A stretch of 64,000 nt of DNA from Poecilobothrus nobilitatus (Eukaryota; Arthropoda; Insecta; Diptera; Dolichopodidae), in contig OX352774.1 in assembly GCA_947095535.1 (NCBI GenBank), forward strand, positions 241,825,825 to 241,889,824. The letters run 5' to 3'. The translations under genes were made by a program, and so were the position numbers. The notes beneath the pieces were generated by a model that searched no databases, was not told where the DNA came from, and saw only the letters and a list, made by a program, of their open reading frames with translations. Below are positions 11,246 to 21,300 of the stretch, piece by piece. Every line of letters begins with the position of its first letter. Position 1 is the first letter of the stretch.

Positions 11246-13104
11246 AGATCGAGTGCAGTCGAATAATTAAAGGCTTAATAAAATTAATTATTCCAGGAAC
11301 TGAATGTTAGTCAAATATATATAAAAAAAATACTTCTTTTAGGACATAAAAATTGAAATTACATTATTTAATTTTTTAATTTTTTAACGACTTTTTTTGT
11401 ATTATAAGCCTTTTCTTAAAATTTGAGAACGTGTCTATTGGTTTTTCAGAATTTTTCATTCATAAAAGAATTACTATCCCAATATCTTTTTATTGTCTTT
11501 TTGAAAAAGTGCTTCTTTAAAAGTCTTTGGTTTTACATACTACCTTTTTCATTTTTTCAATTAATAATTTTCATAGTCACAATCACTTTTAATTTTTCTT
11601 ATCCCGTATAAAAAATAAAATTAACTTAAGATCAACCCTTTCTTTATAAAATAAAAACTAAAAAGCATTTTCATTTCTTCTAACCAGTAAAATAAATCTA
11701 GGCAAACTCAACCCAAAAATATTTATCCTTTTAAAGATCCTAGAGATGTTTACAATATTTATAATACGTGTCCCCAAGAAAAACAAAACAAAATCTGTAA
11801 AAGTGAAAGGATTCCCCTTGAAAAAAAACAATTTTTCGCATTATTTTTATCTTATCTTATCTCAATTGGACAATCGCAAAAAAAGGTCCCTAAATTCATT
11901 TAACTTTCTGTTTATTTTTTTTTTTTGGTATTTTTATTCATTTAGATTTCCATCAGAAAGGAATTCATCCTCACAATCATAACCACCATCATCATCATCA
12001 TCATCATTATTATATGACTTCAGAAATAAAAGGATTCTATTTAATATGAGTACTTTAGCTACCAGCTAGAAACAACGTTCATTGTCATAACAATACACAT
12101 TGAAAACAACAATATAACAAAATCAAAATAAATTCAAGTATTCATCATTGTCCTTTATTTCATGCACAAAACAAAAGAAAGAGATAGAAAATTTTTCTAT
12201 ATGATTTAAAAAAGAAATCCTTATATAGTAACAATTTGCAAAAAAAAAATAAAAAAGAACAATAATTTTATTTTTTTTTGTTAGAGTAATTTTTATTTCA
12301 TCTCATAATTTCTTATCTAAACTACCTTCGTTCCACTTTAATGGCTAAAATACAAGGAGTACTGTGTATATATTTATGTATGTTGAAACCTTAAATTTCA
12401 TAACAATAGGTATCCTTTTTATTCTCTATGTTTAAAAAAATTGTTAAGATAAAAATAAAAATTAAATAAATTTTTTTTAATCGACATTTCAGTACCAAAG
12501 AAAAAAAAACGATTCTTAAATTTCAAGGACTCTTTTCTTTGGTATATTCTTTACAAAAAAAAATTAATTTCAACTTTGAATGAAAAATTTATAAGTATAA
12601 ACCAAAAAGAGCTTTAAACTTTTAGTTGAAGTTTTGATCATATACTGGATCTCCTTTGAATATTGCTTTTATTTTAAAATTAAAAAAACGCGCAACAAAA
12701 AATCGATTGTTGGAAAGAAGTATAAGAATAAAATAGTGTAACAATTAATTGAGTATAAAACAACAATATGTTAACATATTTATTTAAATTTTTTAAGAAA
12801 ATAATCATGTTCTACCTTATCTTATCTCTAACCAAAGTACTGCATTAACAGTTAGGCTTTCATTCCATTATGTTGGCTAAAATAGAAGGTGGACTTAGCG
12901 AGTAAGACTTTCAAAATTCCAAGGTGATAGTCTTGCTATTTTGAGAGATTCTTACATCCCTTAGGGAAAAAAACCACAAAAATGTTATTGAAAATCAAAT
13001 AAATACAATTTCACATTATTTGAATATTATTAAATATCACACAAACAGCAAACAATTTAGAATCTGAAAAGATAACCTGTTATCCAAGATTTTTACAAAA
13101 TTCT
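11246..13104. other. AT-rich stretch with a CAT microsatellite, no gene seen
   Basis: A short (CAT)n tract lies at about 11985-12008. Plus frames at 11423-11611 and 11746-11982 are Phe/Ile/Lys-rich and unconvincing. No repeat shared with the rest of the window was seen apart from a weak resemblance between 12320-12355 and 12865-12900. Confidence 0.5.
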
Positions 13105-13560
13105 GAATTTAAAGCTAAGAGGAATTAAATGGAAAAAATTCAGAACAATTTTCATAAGATCTCAATCAATTTCAATTAAACGTGGACGCTATTGCACATA
13201 CCACTTATAACTAATCAAATAATCATTTTTTATTTGTATAAGTCAGTGTTTTTTACTAATCAAAACTTTAATTTATTACCAAATACCAAATATGCTTTTG
13301 GTGCAACAAAAATTTATAAGCCAAAAATTATTATTTGATTAGTGCTAAGTGGGTGGTTTAACAAGACCCTGCTCATAAAATAGTGTTCATATTCAACATT
13401 AAGATATAATTCATATTAATTACAAAAAAGGATAAAGTAAAAAAATTTCCTAGTGCACTATTTCCCTACACTATATTTTATAAGCAGATATACATTAATT
13501 GAGATCTTATTGAAAATTTTCTTCAATTTTCACCATTTAATTCCTCTTACCTAAAGGTAA
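13105..13560. mobile_element. MITE with ~60-bp terminal inverted repeats
   Basis: The left arm (13113-13170) reads GCTAAGAGGAATTAAATGG then an AATTTTCATAAGATCTCAAT block; the right arm (13494-13553), reverse-complemented, reads GGTAAGAGGAATTAAATGG and AATTTTCAATAAGATCTCAAT. A second inner pair is visible: ACTAATCAAATAATCATTTTT near 13210-13232 against its inverse near 13327-13350. Total length is about 450 bp, with no coding capacity. This is the size and shape of a non-autonomous DNA transposon (MITE). I cannot assign a superfamily because clear target-site duplications are not visible at the edges. The two arms differ at roughly one base in six, so the insertion is not recent. Confidence 0.75.
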
Positions 13561-14567
13561 TTAACGAAAAGTTTTGTTTTCATCTACTTAAGCTTTAATA
13601 TTTGATGACATTTTTGAATTGCTATTGAAATTACTTTAACAAAAATCTAAATCTAACTTTTATTATCCTTAACATTCTGCAAAAAAAAAATTTTTATTTT
13701 ATATTTACAAATATCATCAAACAAAAAAATAAAATAAAATATAAATCGTTAAATTTTTATTTAGCTATTCGAAAAATTACGTAACCCATTTGCACTCTAT
13801 ATACACATATATAAATAATTCTTTATTACTTGTTAAATTTTATTTTTATGCAACATAAAATTTGCAACAAAAATATTTTCTCCCAAAATATTTTATTTCA
13901 CCTTAACAATAAAATACCAGGCCGTAGTTAATAGCCGTATATTTAAAAAAAAAAAATCTGTAAATGAAACTGAAATGAATCATGACTGTTTTAATATCGT
14001 ATAGTTAAGCTGAGCATTTTGTTAACTTATCTTTAAAAGAAAAAGATACAGAGTATACATTTTATTGCCACTCATCAAAAAATATCATTCCACAACATAA
14101 ATTTAATAGGATGAAAAAAAAACAAAAAACAAAAAAAAAATTCACATCATCATCAAAAGGATCCATAAACAATCAGTGCAATACTCAATTTTAAAGAAAA
14201 ACCAAAACAATGGAAAATTAAAAACTGTAATGAAGAAGATATGTTCTAATTTTTCATTTCGGTTTTTTTGTTTTTTTTTTGTATTTGACATTTTCGAAAG
14301 ATTTAACAATATTCTAGATTTAAAAAAAAAAATCCCATCTGAAAAATTAAATTGTATACTTACACCTTTTTCTATTTGTCCAGACCGAATTTACCGGAAA
14401 ATCAGTTCAATGCTCTTCAATTAATTATTCAATGCTCTTCAATTAATATTTTATTTGAGACAAATTAATTCGACTAGTTTTTTATTTTAATAAGCTTTTG
14501 ATTTTGCTTTTATATTTTTTGCTTTAGAAAGCTCAAAACTAAAATATCATGGATCTACCCATAATGA
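13561..14567. other. AT-rich stretch with a 22-bp tandem duplication, no gene seen
   Basis: At 14408-14451 the 22-mer beginning CAATGCTCTTCAATTAAT is present twice in direct tandem, differing only at its last bases, as expected from a slippage or local duplication event. The 82-codon frame at 14176-14424 ends inside this duplication and shows no motif. Confidence 0.55.
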
Positions 14568-14783
14568 GGAATGAGCAATAATGAGGTTCTAGATAGAATA
14601 AATAGAAACCGTGAGTTGTTATTAAGAGTCAATTCTGCAAGGTAAATTCTTGAAGGCAGAAGACGTATTGGCAGAAAGCCGAGAAACATCAGGCAATTGA
14701 CGGACCTCCAAAGGGTGGCAGATATAATGCACGCACCACAGGATAGAGAGAGTTTCAGAAATGTGATTCTAAACATCCAGTAG
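14568..14783 (+). mobile_element. RTE/Jockey-type LINE remnant: C-terminal tail of ORF2
   Basis: One plus frame reads GMSNNEVLDRINRNRELLLR (14568 on), then VNSAR and a stop at 14643-14645, then ILEGRRRIGRKPRNIRQLTD, DLQRVADIMHAPQDRE and SFRNVILNIQ with a stop at 14781-14783. In insect RTE-type and related LINEs the last ~100 residues of the reverse-transcriptase protein read like TNEEVLRRI-x-RxRELL-x-T-xKxRK-LxYxGHxxRG... EGKxxGRRxIGRxxxSWLxNLRxW. Both flanks of that segment are present, but the central GH..RG part is deleted and replaced by a stop. It is therefore an internally deleted, dead 3' end. It could come from the same LINE family as the endonuclease fragment at 43.2 kb, but there is no overlap to test this. 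Confidence 0.8.
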
Positions 14784-15449
14784 TGGATACGTAGCTAAAG
14801 AAGAATCAAGTCTCTTAAAATTTATTACAATTTATGAGCCTACAGCTATTATACATCTAAGTTTTTAAAAAACTTTGCGCTCTTGTTTAAAAACTTGAAA
14901 CTTGATTCAAAAATTTTAGAAATGCACAAAACTGAGAAAAATTGAAATATTTTCTTTAGCTCCCAATTAAAATCTATTACTAAACTTTCAATTCAAACTA
15001 CTTTTTTTTTCAAAAATTAGAGCTAAAAACAACGCGTATGTCAAAATTAACTTGAACAAACGAAGCTCCCAATTAATAAATCTTTTAATTTTTTATCTTC
15101 TCTTTTGATGCATTAATAAATTTTTAGCTATAGAGTGTATCAACTTTTAACAAAATGAAATAAAAAAAAATTGTAACTTATAATAAAATTTTATAATAAT
15201 AATCGAAAAATATGTTCCATCTTTTATCCCAAATATATTTAATTTTTATTTTTTATTATATTTTTCCTTGAATAGAAAAGAAAATAAAAAATATTCCATT
15301 TAAAATATAAAAATGTGATTTTTATGAGAAAACTTATTACCTTCTTTTAAATTTTAATTTCAATTCAATTTTTCTGATTCTTAACTTTTTACTTTTTATT
15401 TTATTAACAATAAATTCTAATGTAGGTTCCTAAAAGTTTAGTATTGTTT
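14784..15449. other. AT-rich stretch, no gene seen
   Basis: Could include the 3' untranslated end of the LINE remnant to its left, but no poly(A) tail or target-site duplication is recognisable. Nothing else seen. Confidence 0.45.
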
Positions 15450-15590
15450 TTCTTTTTTTTTAAGAGGGGCAGAAAATATAGAGTCATTCAACTCTACTAC
15501 TCTACACTAACTACACTACTCTTCTCTGGATTGTGTTGAACTTTAATTAATCGAAACCACCGCATTCACAACCAAATTTTGGGAGGGGTT
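15450..15590 (+). repeat. Repeat B copy 2
   Basis: Collinear with 9790-9905: T run, AGAGGGGCAGAAAA, a GAGTCATTCAACTC block, TTGTGTTGAACTTTAATTAA and CGAAACCACC. This copy has an additional run of ACTACACTAC-type short repeats near 15500-15525 that copy 1 lacks. Function unknown; it is followed by a purine/G-rich stretch (15655-15740, GGATTT and GGGGGATGAAGGG) that is strikingly strand-asymmetric for this window. Confidence 0.4.
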
Positions 15591-17264
15591 CTTTTATACA
15601 CAGTGACATAACATACACTGTACAGTTTGTTTTTGGGGATAATGAATGTTAGAAAGAATTTGGTAAGGATACCAAAGGATTTAGTAAGGATTGGGTTTGG
15701 AATAATTAGAATTAAGGGGGATGAAGGGAGAAATTTGAAGAATTATTTTGAAGAAAGGTGTTAATGTTCATCTTAAATTTCGTAAAATCATACATATCAA
15801 TTACCAACTTTATGGGAATATATGTGCTGGAAAAGGATTGTATAAACACAACGTGCGTATGACAAACGAATATCCAAATACTGTGTTACAGAGTTAAGAT
15901 TTTTTGAGCCTTATTTTCCTTTCCATAAAATAATAGAAAAATAATAAAGAAAAAATTTTAAATATAAGAAAAAAAAAATTAGAAATGAACTCAAAAAATT
16001 CTATGAAAAATTAAAACTTTCTTAGTCTTTAGATATTTAGATTCTTTTAAAAAAATTAACTGTAAAATTCTACGATGTAGAAAACTTCCTTTAATAAATT
16101 TCTTTAAATAAATAAGTTCATAATTACTCAAAAGAAATTTAATAAAAAAAATTAGGAAATCCTTCTTAATTTATTTCTAAGTTATTTTTCTTTAATTGCT
16201 TTTAAATTGCATCATTTTGGCAGTAGAAGTATAAAATTAATTATTTTTGTAAATATAGAAATATATGGAAGAAAATATGGAATATAATAAAAAAAATATA
16301 AAAGCATTAACAGGGTAAATTTTAATGCTTCTAAAATAAAGAATTTCCTGTTATCAACAAGAAGAAGTCTTTTGCTGCCAAATATTTCTTTTGGAAAAAT
16401 AAAATATTAAAGACTTCTTCTATCCTTAATAATCTTAAGCATGGAAATAAATGGCAGATTTCAAGTAATTGGCTAAATTGCATTTGCTAAAACTCACATT
16501 CAATTCCACTTCAACAATTTAAATGTAAAATTTCTCCTTCTAATTTTCTTTACTTTTCTCAGCCACTATTCTGCTTTGCAGTGAAGGTTTCTTTTCGATT
16601 ATACAGACCACGGGGAGAGATGGTTTTAGTGGGTAAAAAGTCCCCACTACCAAGCGAGCTAAGATTTTTCTAGTGCCTTCGAAGATCTGGAATATGCAGG
16701 GAAGAAAAAAAAACAAAAAGTTGTTATAACATTTCCAAAGTTTTTATTTTCATACGTTCTTTAAAAAATTGGCACTAATTATTTTCTATATTGTTTGTTT
16801 TAAGGGGGCCATGATTTTGCGGTTATGTCATATTATTTGTGTAAGTTAATTTTGTTTTGTATATTTTGTACATTTTAACATGTGTAGTATATTTTAATTT
16901 AAAAGCATTTTAAAAAAATGTTCCTAGTTAATATTGAAAAATCAATTGAAAATAAAATTTATAGAAAAAAAATTAGAGTCGGAAAGAAATGTTGGTAAAA
17001 AAAATATTTGGAACTTTATAAGGGTGTTTGTGAACGGTAAAGAATGGATAATTTTTTTTTCTCTCCTTCAAAGAGGAGCATCCACTAAATCGTTTTTTAT
17101 TCATATTAGATTAAGTTTCAGTTTCTTTAATACAGTATACAAGTATATGAGACACAGTTACTAAGTATTTAGGGCGATACTGCGTTATTGCCGCACTTAT
17201 ATTATTTTATACAAGCATTATTTATTTTATATAAAATATTTTATTATGAATTATTACGTTTAAT
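15591..17264. other. Mixed stretch, no gene seen; GC-richer island near 16.6 kb
   Basis: 16560-16700 stands out in composition and contains GGTTTTAGTGGGTAAAAAG followed by TCCCCACTA, a hairpin-forming block (GTGGG/CCCAC). Similar TTTTAGTGGGTAAA-type blocks are, to my recollection, found in 3' untranslated regions of insect LINEs, so this may be a LINE 3' end. A 13-bp inverted repeat AGAAGAAGTCTTT/AAAGACTTCTTCT lies around 16360-16422. The 76-codon frame at 16934-17164 is unconvincing. Confidence 0.4.
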
Positions 17265-17345
17265 TACTGCCAGGAGTTTAAACCTAAGATCTTTTGATTG
17301 AAATACCGACGACTTAACCGTTACAAATTTAGTCAGATAAAAGTA
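17265..17345 (-). mobile_element. tRNA-derived SINE head, diverged, inverted
   Basis: Read on the minus strand this gives TCTGACTAAATTTGTAACGG, TTAAGTCGTCGGTATTTCAA, TCAAAAGATCTTAGGTTTAA. It aligns base for base, with few gaps, to the tRNA-like head at 17885-17965 (TCTGACTCATGGTGTAGTGG, TTAAGTCGCCAGCCTTTCAA, TCGCAGGGTCTTGGGTTCAG). The promoter boxes have decayed: A-box bases are mutated and the B-box GGTTCAGGTC has become GGTTTAAACTC. Downstream both copies share GTAATAATTC. It is a dead SINE copy in opposite orientation to its neighbour. Confidence 0.6.
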
Positions 17346-17884
17346 AAGAATATGTGGAGGCGGAGCAATTGCAGATAATTATTAGAATTATGTTATCCAA
17401 CAGTTAAAGTGACATTAAAAGCTTAAATTAGGTGCACACGTGAACACAAACATTTAGTACTAAAAGATAAAACAAATTATGCATGAATAAATGTGCATGA
17501 GTAACATACGACGAGAATTTGGATACACAATTAAAAATGGACATTCATGCACATGTAAATAAAAATTTGAAAATAAATTAAATATGAACTTTAATTTTTA
17601 GCAATTATGCAAAATAAATACATCGTTTATTTTCTACATAGCCTAGAAAAAAAGCTTCAGAGTCAAAACGCACCTGCATGAGGCACTGTATGCATGTATC
17701 ATCAACGCATGTATGAGGCACTTCGAGCCAGAACACCATATTTGATAATTTAAAAAAAAGCATTGTTAGCTTATTGGAAAAAGTAAATAAGTTTTTAAAG
17801 CAAAGTAAAAATAATTTTTTAAAAAGAAAGATTCCATTTCATTGCCTTAACATAAACACAAAAGGTAATTTTCTTGGTAATTGT
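17346..17884. other. Spacer between two inverted SINE heads
   Basis: Less AT-biased than average and contains many ATGCA/TGCATG-type words (GCATGAATAAATGTGCATGA; ATGCATGTATCATCAACGCATGTATGAGG near 17690), including a repeated GCATG-TATGAGGCACT. No coding region seen. Confidence 0.5.
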
Positions 17885-17965
17885 TTTATCTGACTCATGG
17901 TGTAGTGGTTAAGTCGCCAGCCTTTCAATCGCAGGGTCTTGGGTTCAGGTCAGATCATATAAATA
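17885..17965 (+). mobile_element. tRNA-derived SINE head with Pol III A and B boxes
   Basis: TGGTGTAGTGG at 17898-17908 fits an A box and GGTTCAGGTC at 17942-17951 fits a B box, about 34 bases apart in between, as in a tRNA. The sequence in the middle does not fold into a proper acceptor stem, the 3' CCA-side partner of the 5' end is missing, and the anticodon arm is imperfect, so it is not a functional tRNA gene. A second, inverted copy 600 bp away (17265-17345) and the adjoining AAT microsatellite at 18017-18082 support a SINE: a tRNA-like head, short body and simple-repeat region. The parental tRNA cannot be named safely. Confidence 0.65.
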
Positions 17966-18016
17966 AAAAATATGTAATAATTCCATATCGTAATAATGTA
18001 TATCTTATAATTAGTA

Positions 18017-18021
18017 GTAAA

Positions 18022-18061
<40 letters not shown>

Positions 18062-18082
18062 GTAATAACAATAATAATAATA
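18017..18082 (+). repeat. AAT/AAC trinucleotide microsatellite
   Basis: About 20 units of AAT with a few AAC/AGT interruptions. It creates apparent open frames on both strands (poly-Asn on plus, poly-Ile on minus) spanning 17881-18240 that are not genes. It joins the SINE head on its left to dispersed repeat A on its right, so it may be the SINE tail or the A-repeat start. Confidence 0.9.
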
Positions 18083-18360
18083 ACTACTACAGTGGAGCTA
18101 TCTTTGGTTATATCATGCAGGAACGTGTTATATACTACTGCACGTTGCAAATCACTGATGGCTTTGACTCTGTAGTAAAATAATAATAAGTAATACCAAT
18201 AAATAATAGCTGCAACAGTGACAGTGGGGGTTGCTTTCAATAATTACCTCATGCAATAATGTGTTATATACTACTGTATGTTGTGACTGTTGTAACGGCT
18301 ATAGTCACTGTTAGCAAAATAGTAATAATAATAGGTGAATTCATTGTTTCCTTAAAGTCC
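18083..18360 (+). repeat. Dispersed repeat A, two tandem ~136-bp units
   Basis: Unit 1 carries ACTACAGTGGAGCTATC, then TCATGCAGGAACGTGTTATA at 18113, TACTACTGCACG, and a GTAGTAAAATAATAATA end. Unit 2 starts AGCTGCAACAGTG, has CTCATGCAATAATGTGTTATA with its core at 18249 (136 bases later), TACTACTGTATG, and ends AAAATAGTAATAATAATAGG-TGAATTCATT. The same two-unit structure with the same end recurs at 37081-37445. No protein is encoded. The repeats end in AATAATAGNNGAATTCATT followed by a TC-rich tail, so the family has a defined right boundary. Class of element unknown. Confidence 0.75.
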
Positions 18361-21300
18361 CACTAATTTTTTTTTTTCATTTTTTATTCTTACTCAGAGC
18401 ACTTCGTTCAAGTATAACAGAAATAAGTAACAGTTTAACCTAAGCTTTAACTATTTCAAAAATAAAAAAAAAAATTAAATTTTATTTACAAAATTTTTTA
18501 ATTTACAAATCAAATGTTTTTCAAAATTATTAAATTTAATAATCTTAAACCTGAATTATATACCTAAACTGCGAAAGAACTTTTCAAAAACTTGAAACTT
18601 GATTCAAAAATTTTCAAAATTCATATAAAAATAACAATAAATCATTTATATATCATACTAAATTATAAATACTTCAAAATTTCTTATATAGAGATCCACT
18701 ATTATCCACTTGGGAGAGTTTAGTTTGTTTTTAGTCCGACTATCATATTCTTTGAAATTTATGTTATCTAATAATAAATTTAAAAAAAGAAAAAAAAATA
18801 ATATCCTTTTGCAGGATGAATCAAATCTTCAATATAAAAAAAAAATGTTTGCCCTCGAAAGAAAAATTATTACAAGTATATAGGGTGTCAATTTTTACCA
18901 ATTATTTGTTTTTTTTTTTACTGACATTTTGTAATTTTTCATGCTACAAATTAAAAAAGAAAAAAAAAAGAAAAACAAGAAGTAAAAAAATATGAATTTT
19001 TTTGCACATAAGTAACTAACTCCCTTTTATATCTATCTTGATTTTTGATCAGACACTATCTACATAAGTTTATATATATGTACATATATTTATGTATAAG
19101 ATTATTATTATTATAAGTCTTGATTTTTTTAACACTCCCTATAAGAATTTTTGCATATTAGTTAAAAAAAAAAAAGATATTCTCAAAATAAAAAAAACAA
19201 AACTCATAACCCCATTAATATTCCAAAAAAAAAAAAAAAACACACACACACCCCACATTTACATCCCAAGAGTATAATAGTTTTTAAAGCACTGTTGTTA
19301 ATATTTTTTTTTGTAGACATACATGACTACACGTATGTGTCAAAATTTTATGTACAAGTACATATATAATATATCTACCTAATAATTTAGAGAAATTACA
19401 ATTATTTATAATTTTTTTTTTTTTTTTTACTACACCATAGGGGTGAGTAACAAAAAGTCATCAATTTGGTGTAACAAACACAAAACAGTTTGGGGGATTA
19501 GAAAGAAAAGAAATAGGCAAAGTTCCTATGGTTTAAACTAATTTACATGACAATGTTTTAACAATTTAAGGAGTATACAAAATATAAGGAGTATAAAATA
19601 AGAAAAATATTACCAAAGAGAGTAATCAATTTTAACTTGAAGATTAAGAGAGTTGGTTGGTTTGGTAGTAGTTTTCTAATGATTTATAAAAATTTATGCA
19701 TATTAATTGTAAAGTCAAATGTCTTTAAAGAAATGACAGGTGTAATAAAACATATTATAATAATAAACTATAAAATTAAATATGCAAAGCACCTGTAGTT
19801 ATATTTAATATTTAATAAAAAAATTTTGTTTTTTAAATTAGTTGAAATTTTAAAAATGTTATGTAAATGTTATAATAAATTCCACCCACTTAATAATAAT
19901 TTTTCTTTTATATAATTGTACTTTGTATTTTAATATTTATAGGTAAATATTGTATCTTTATTATTTATAATTAATTTAATTAATAAATACTATCTACCCT
20001 TTAATTAATTGTAGAACGTAGAACTACATCGCTATTTATTTTTATTATAGTTATATGACAGTTTATATGACAGTTTTAATCTATCTATGGAACAATCCAG
20101 TGGCTTTCCATCAAAAATTTTTAATAAAATTGTTTTTATCTTCCTGATTCACTTGAAAGTATTTAGGAGCTTCTATAATAAAGTAATCAACAGCTTAGAT
20201 AAACTAAGCTTGGTCATAATATATGAATAATAAATGACTTAATGGAAAGTTTTACGCTCCTTATTGAGTATCAGGCATTTATGCCTAATGCAAGCAAATC
20301 AATTAACTATTTAGTGAATTATCATACTTAATTAATTTAGTCATCATTTACCATACTAGTGTTAGTGTGTTAGTAAATTATATTTAGGTGTTAATTTTAT
20401 TAAATTGTTAGATTATTGATAAATATTATCTTATTTGGTTAATATTAGTTAGTTATTTAGAAGATTTATACTAAGACCTAATCTGACAACATAAACCCTA
20501 CACCCACGATACTTTTATTATTTTTTAATATATCTTCCAGCATTTCAAGATAAATTAAAAATAACTGATCTGATTACAGAAAATAAAATAACGACACTAA
20601 CCGTACTACAATTATCATAGCTGGAACGAAATGAACTGGTTATTTTGAATTACCTTGCAAATATATCAAAATGGGTTAAAACATTACACAATTTTATCAG
20701 TCTTTATGTATTATCTGAAGAACTTGTATGTATTACCTTTTTAGTTTTGTTAGAACTAGGGTTAGTTACTACGTCAACAATATTAGTAAATTTTAGAAAT
20801 TTATAGTTATTTTTAAAAATTTAAAATTAGTCACACAAATTACGGCTAATAATTAACACTATTCATGCTGAAACCATTAAAATTACTCATGCTTGCGTAA
20901 TGTCAGGCTTTAAATGTTTGTTTACTATAAACTCAAAAGGCTCAGACTGATCAAAAGTTTTCTTTTAGTATACGCGAGATTGCTTCAAACTTCCTGTAAT
21001 CTGTTTAACGGTGGATTTGTTAAAAAGCTCTACTGATCTCAAATTTTTCGAATTCTCCCTAAATCTCATTCGTTCACTAATAGTTGGGGAAATACTCCCC
21101 AAATGAATAATATCATTAAAGGTAAACGAGAAAAAGAAAAATTTAAGACTTTAAAAAATTTTAATAGATAATCAATTGATTTGATTGTCTCAAACAAACC
21201 ACTAAATACTCTTTTCTTTACTTTAAATTTTTATTTTTAATTGACAAATACAAAATCTGGTTTTCTTAATAACTTAATATTTTCCTATAATTATAGCTAA

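Noticed and set aside
12320..12900. Similarity between 12320-12355 and 12865-12900 (GGCTAAAATA-AAGG)
   Set aside because: Only about 35 bases agree and the flanks diverge; may be chance in AT-rich DNA.
17885..17955. A functional tRNA gene
   Set aside because: A and B boxes are readable but the acceptor stem does not pair and the anticodon arm is poor; a decayed second copy indicates a SINE.
17881..18240. Overlapping plus (100 codons, poly-Asn) and minus (96 codons, poly-Ile) open frames
   Set aside because: Both are created by the AAT microsatellite and the SINE head; no domain outside the simple repeat.
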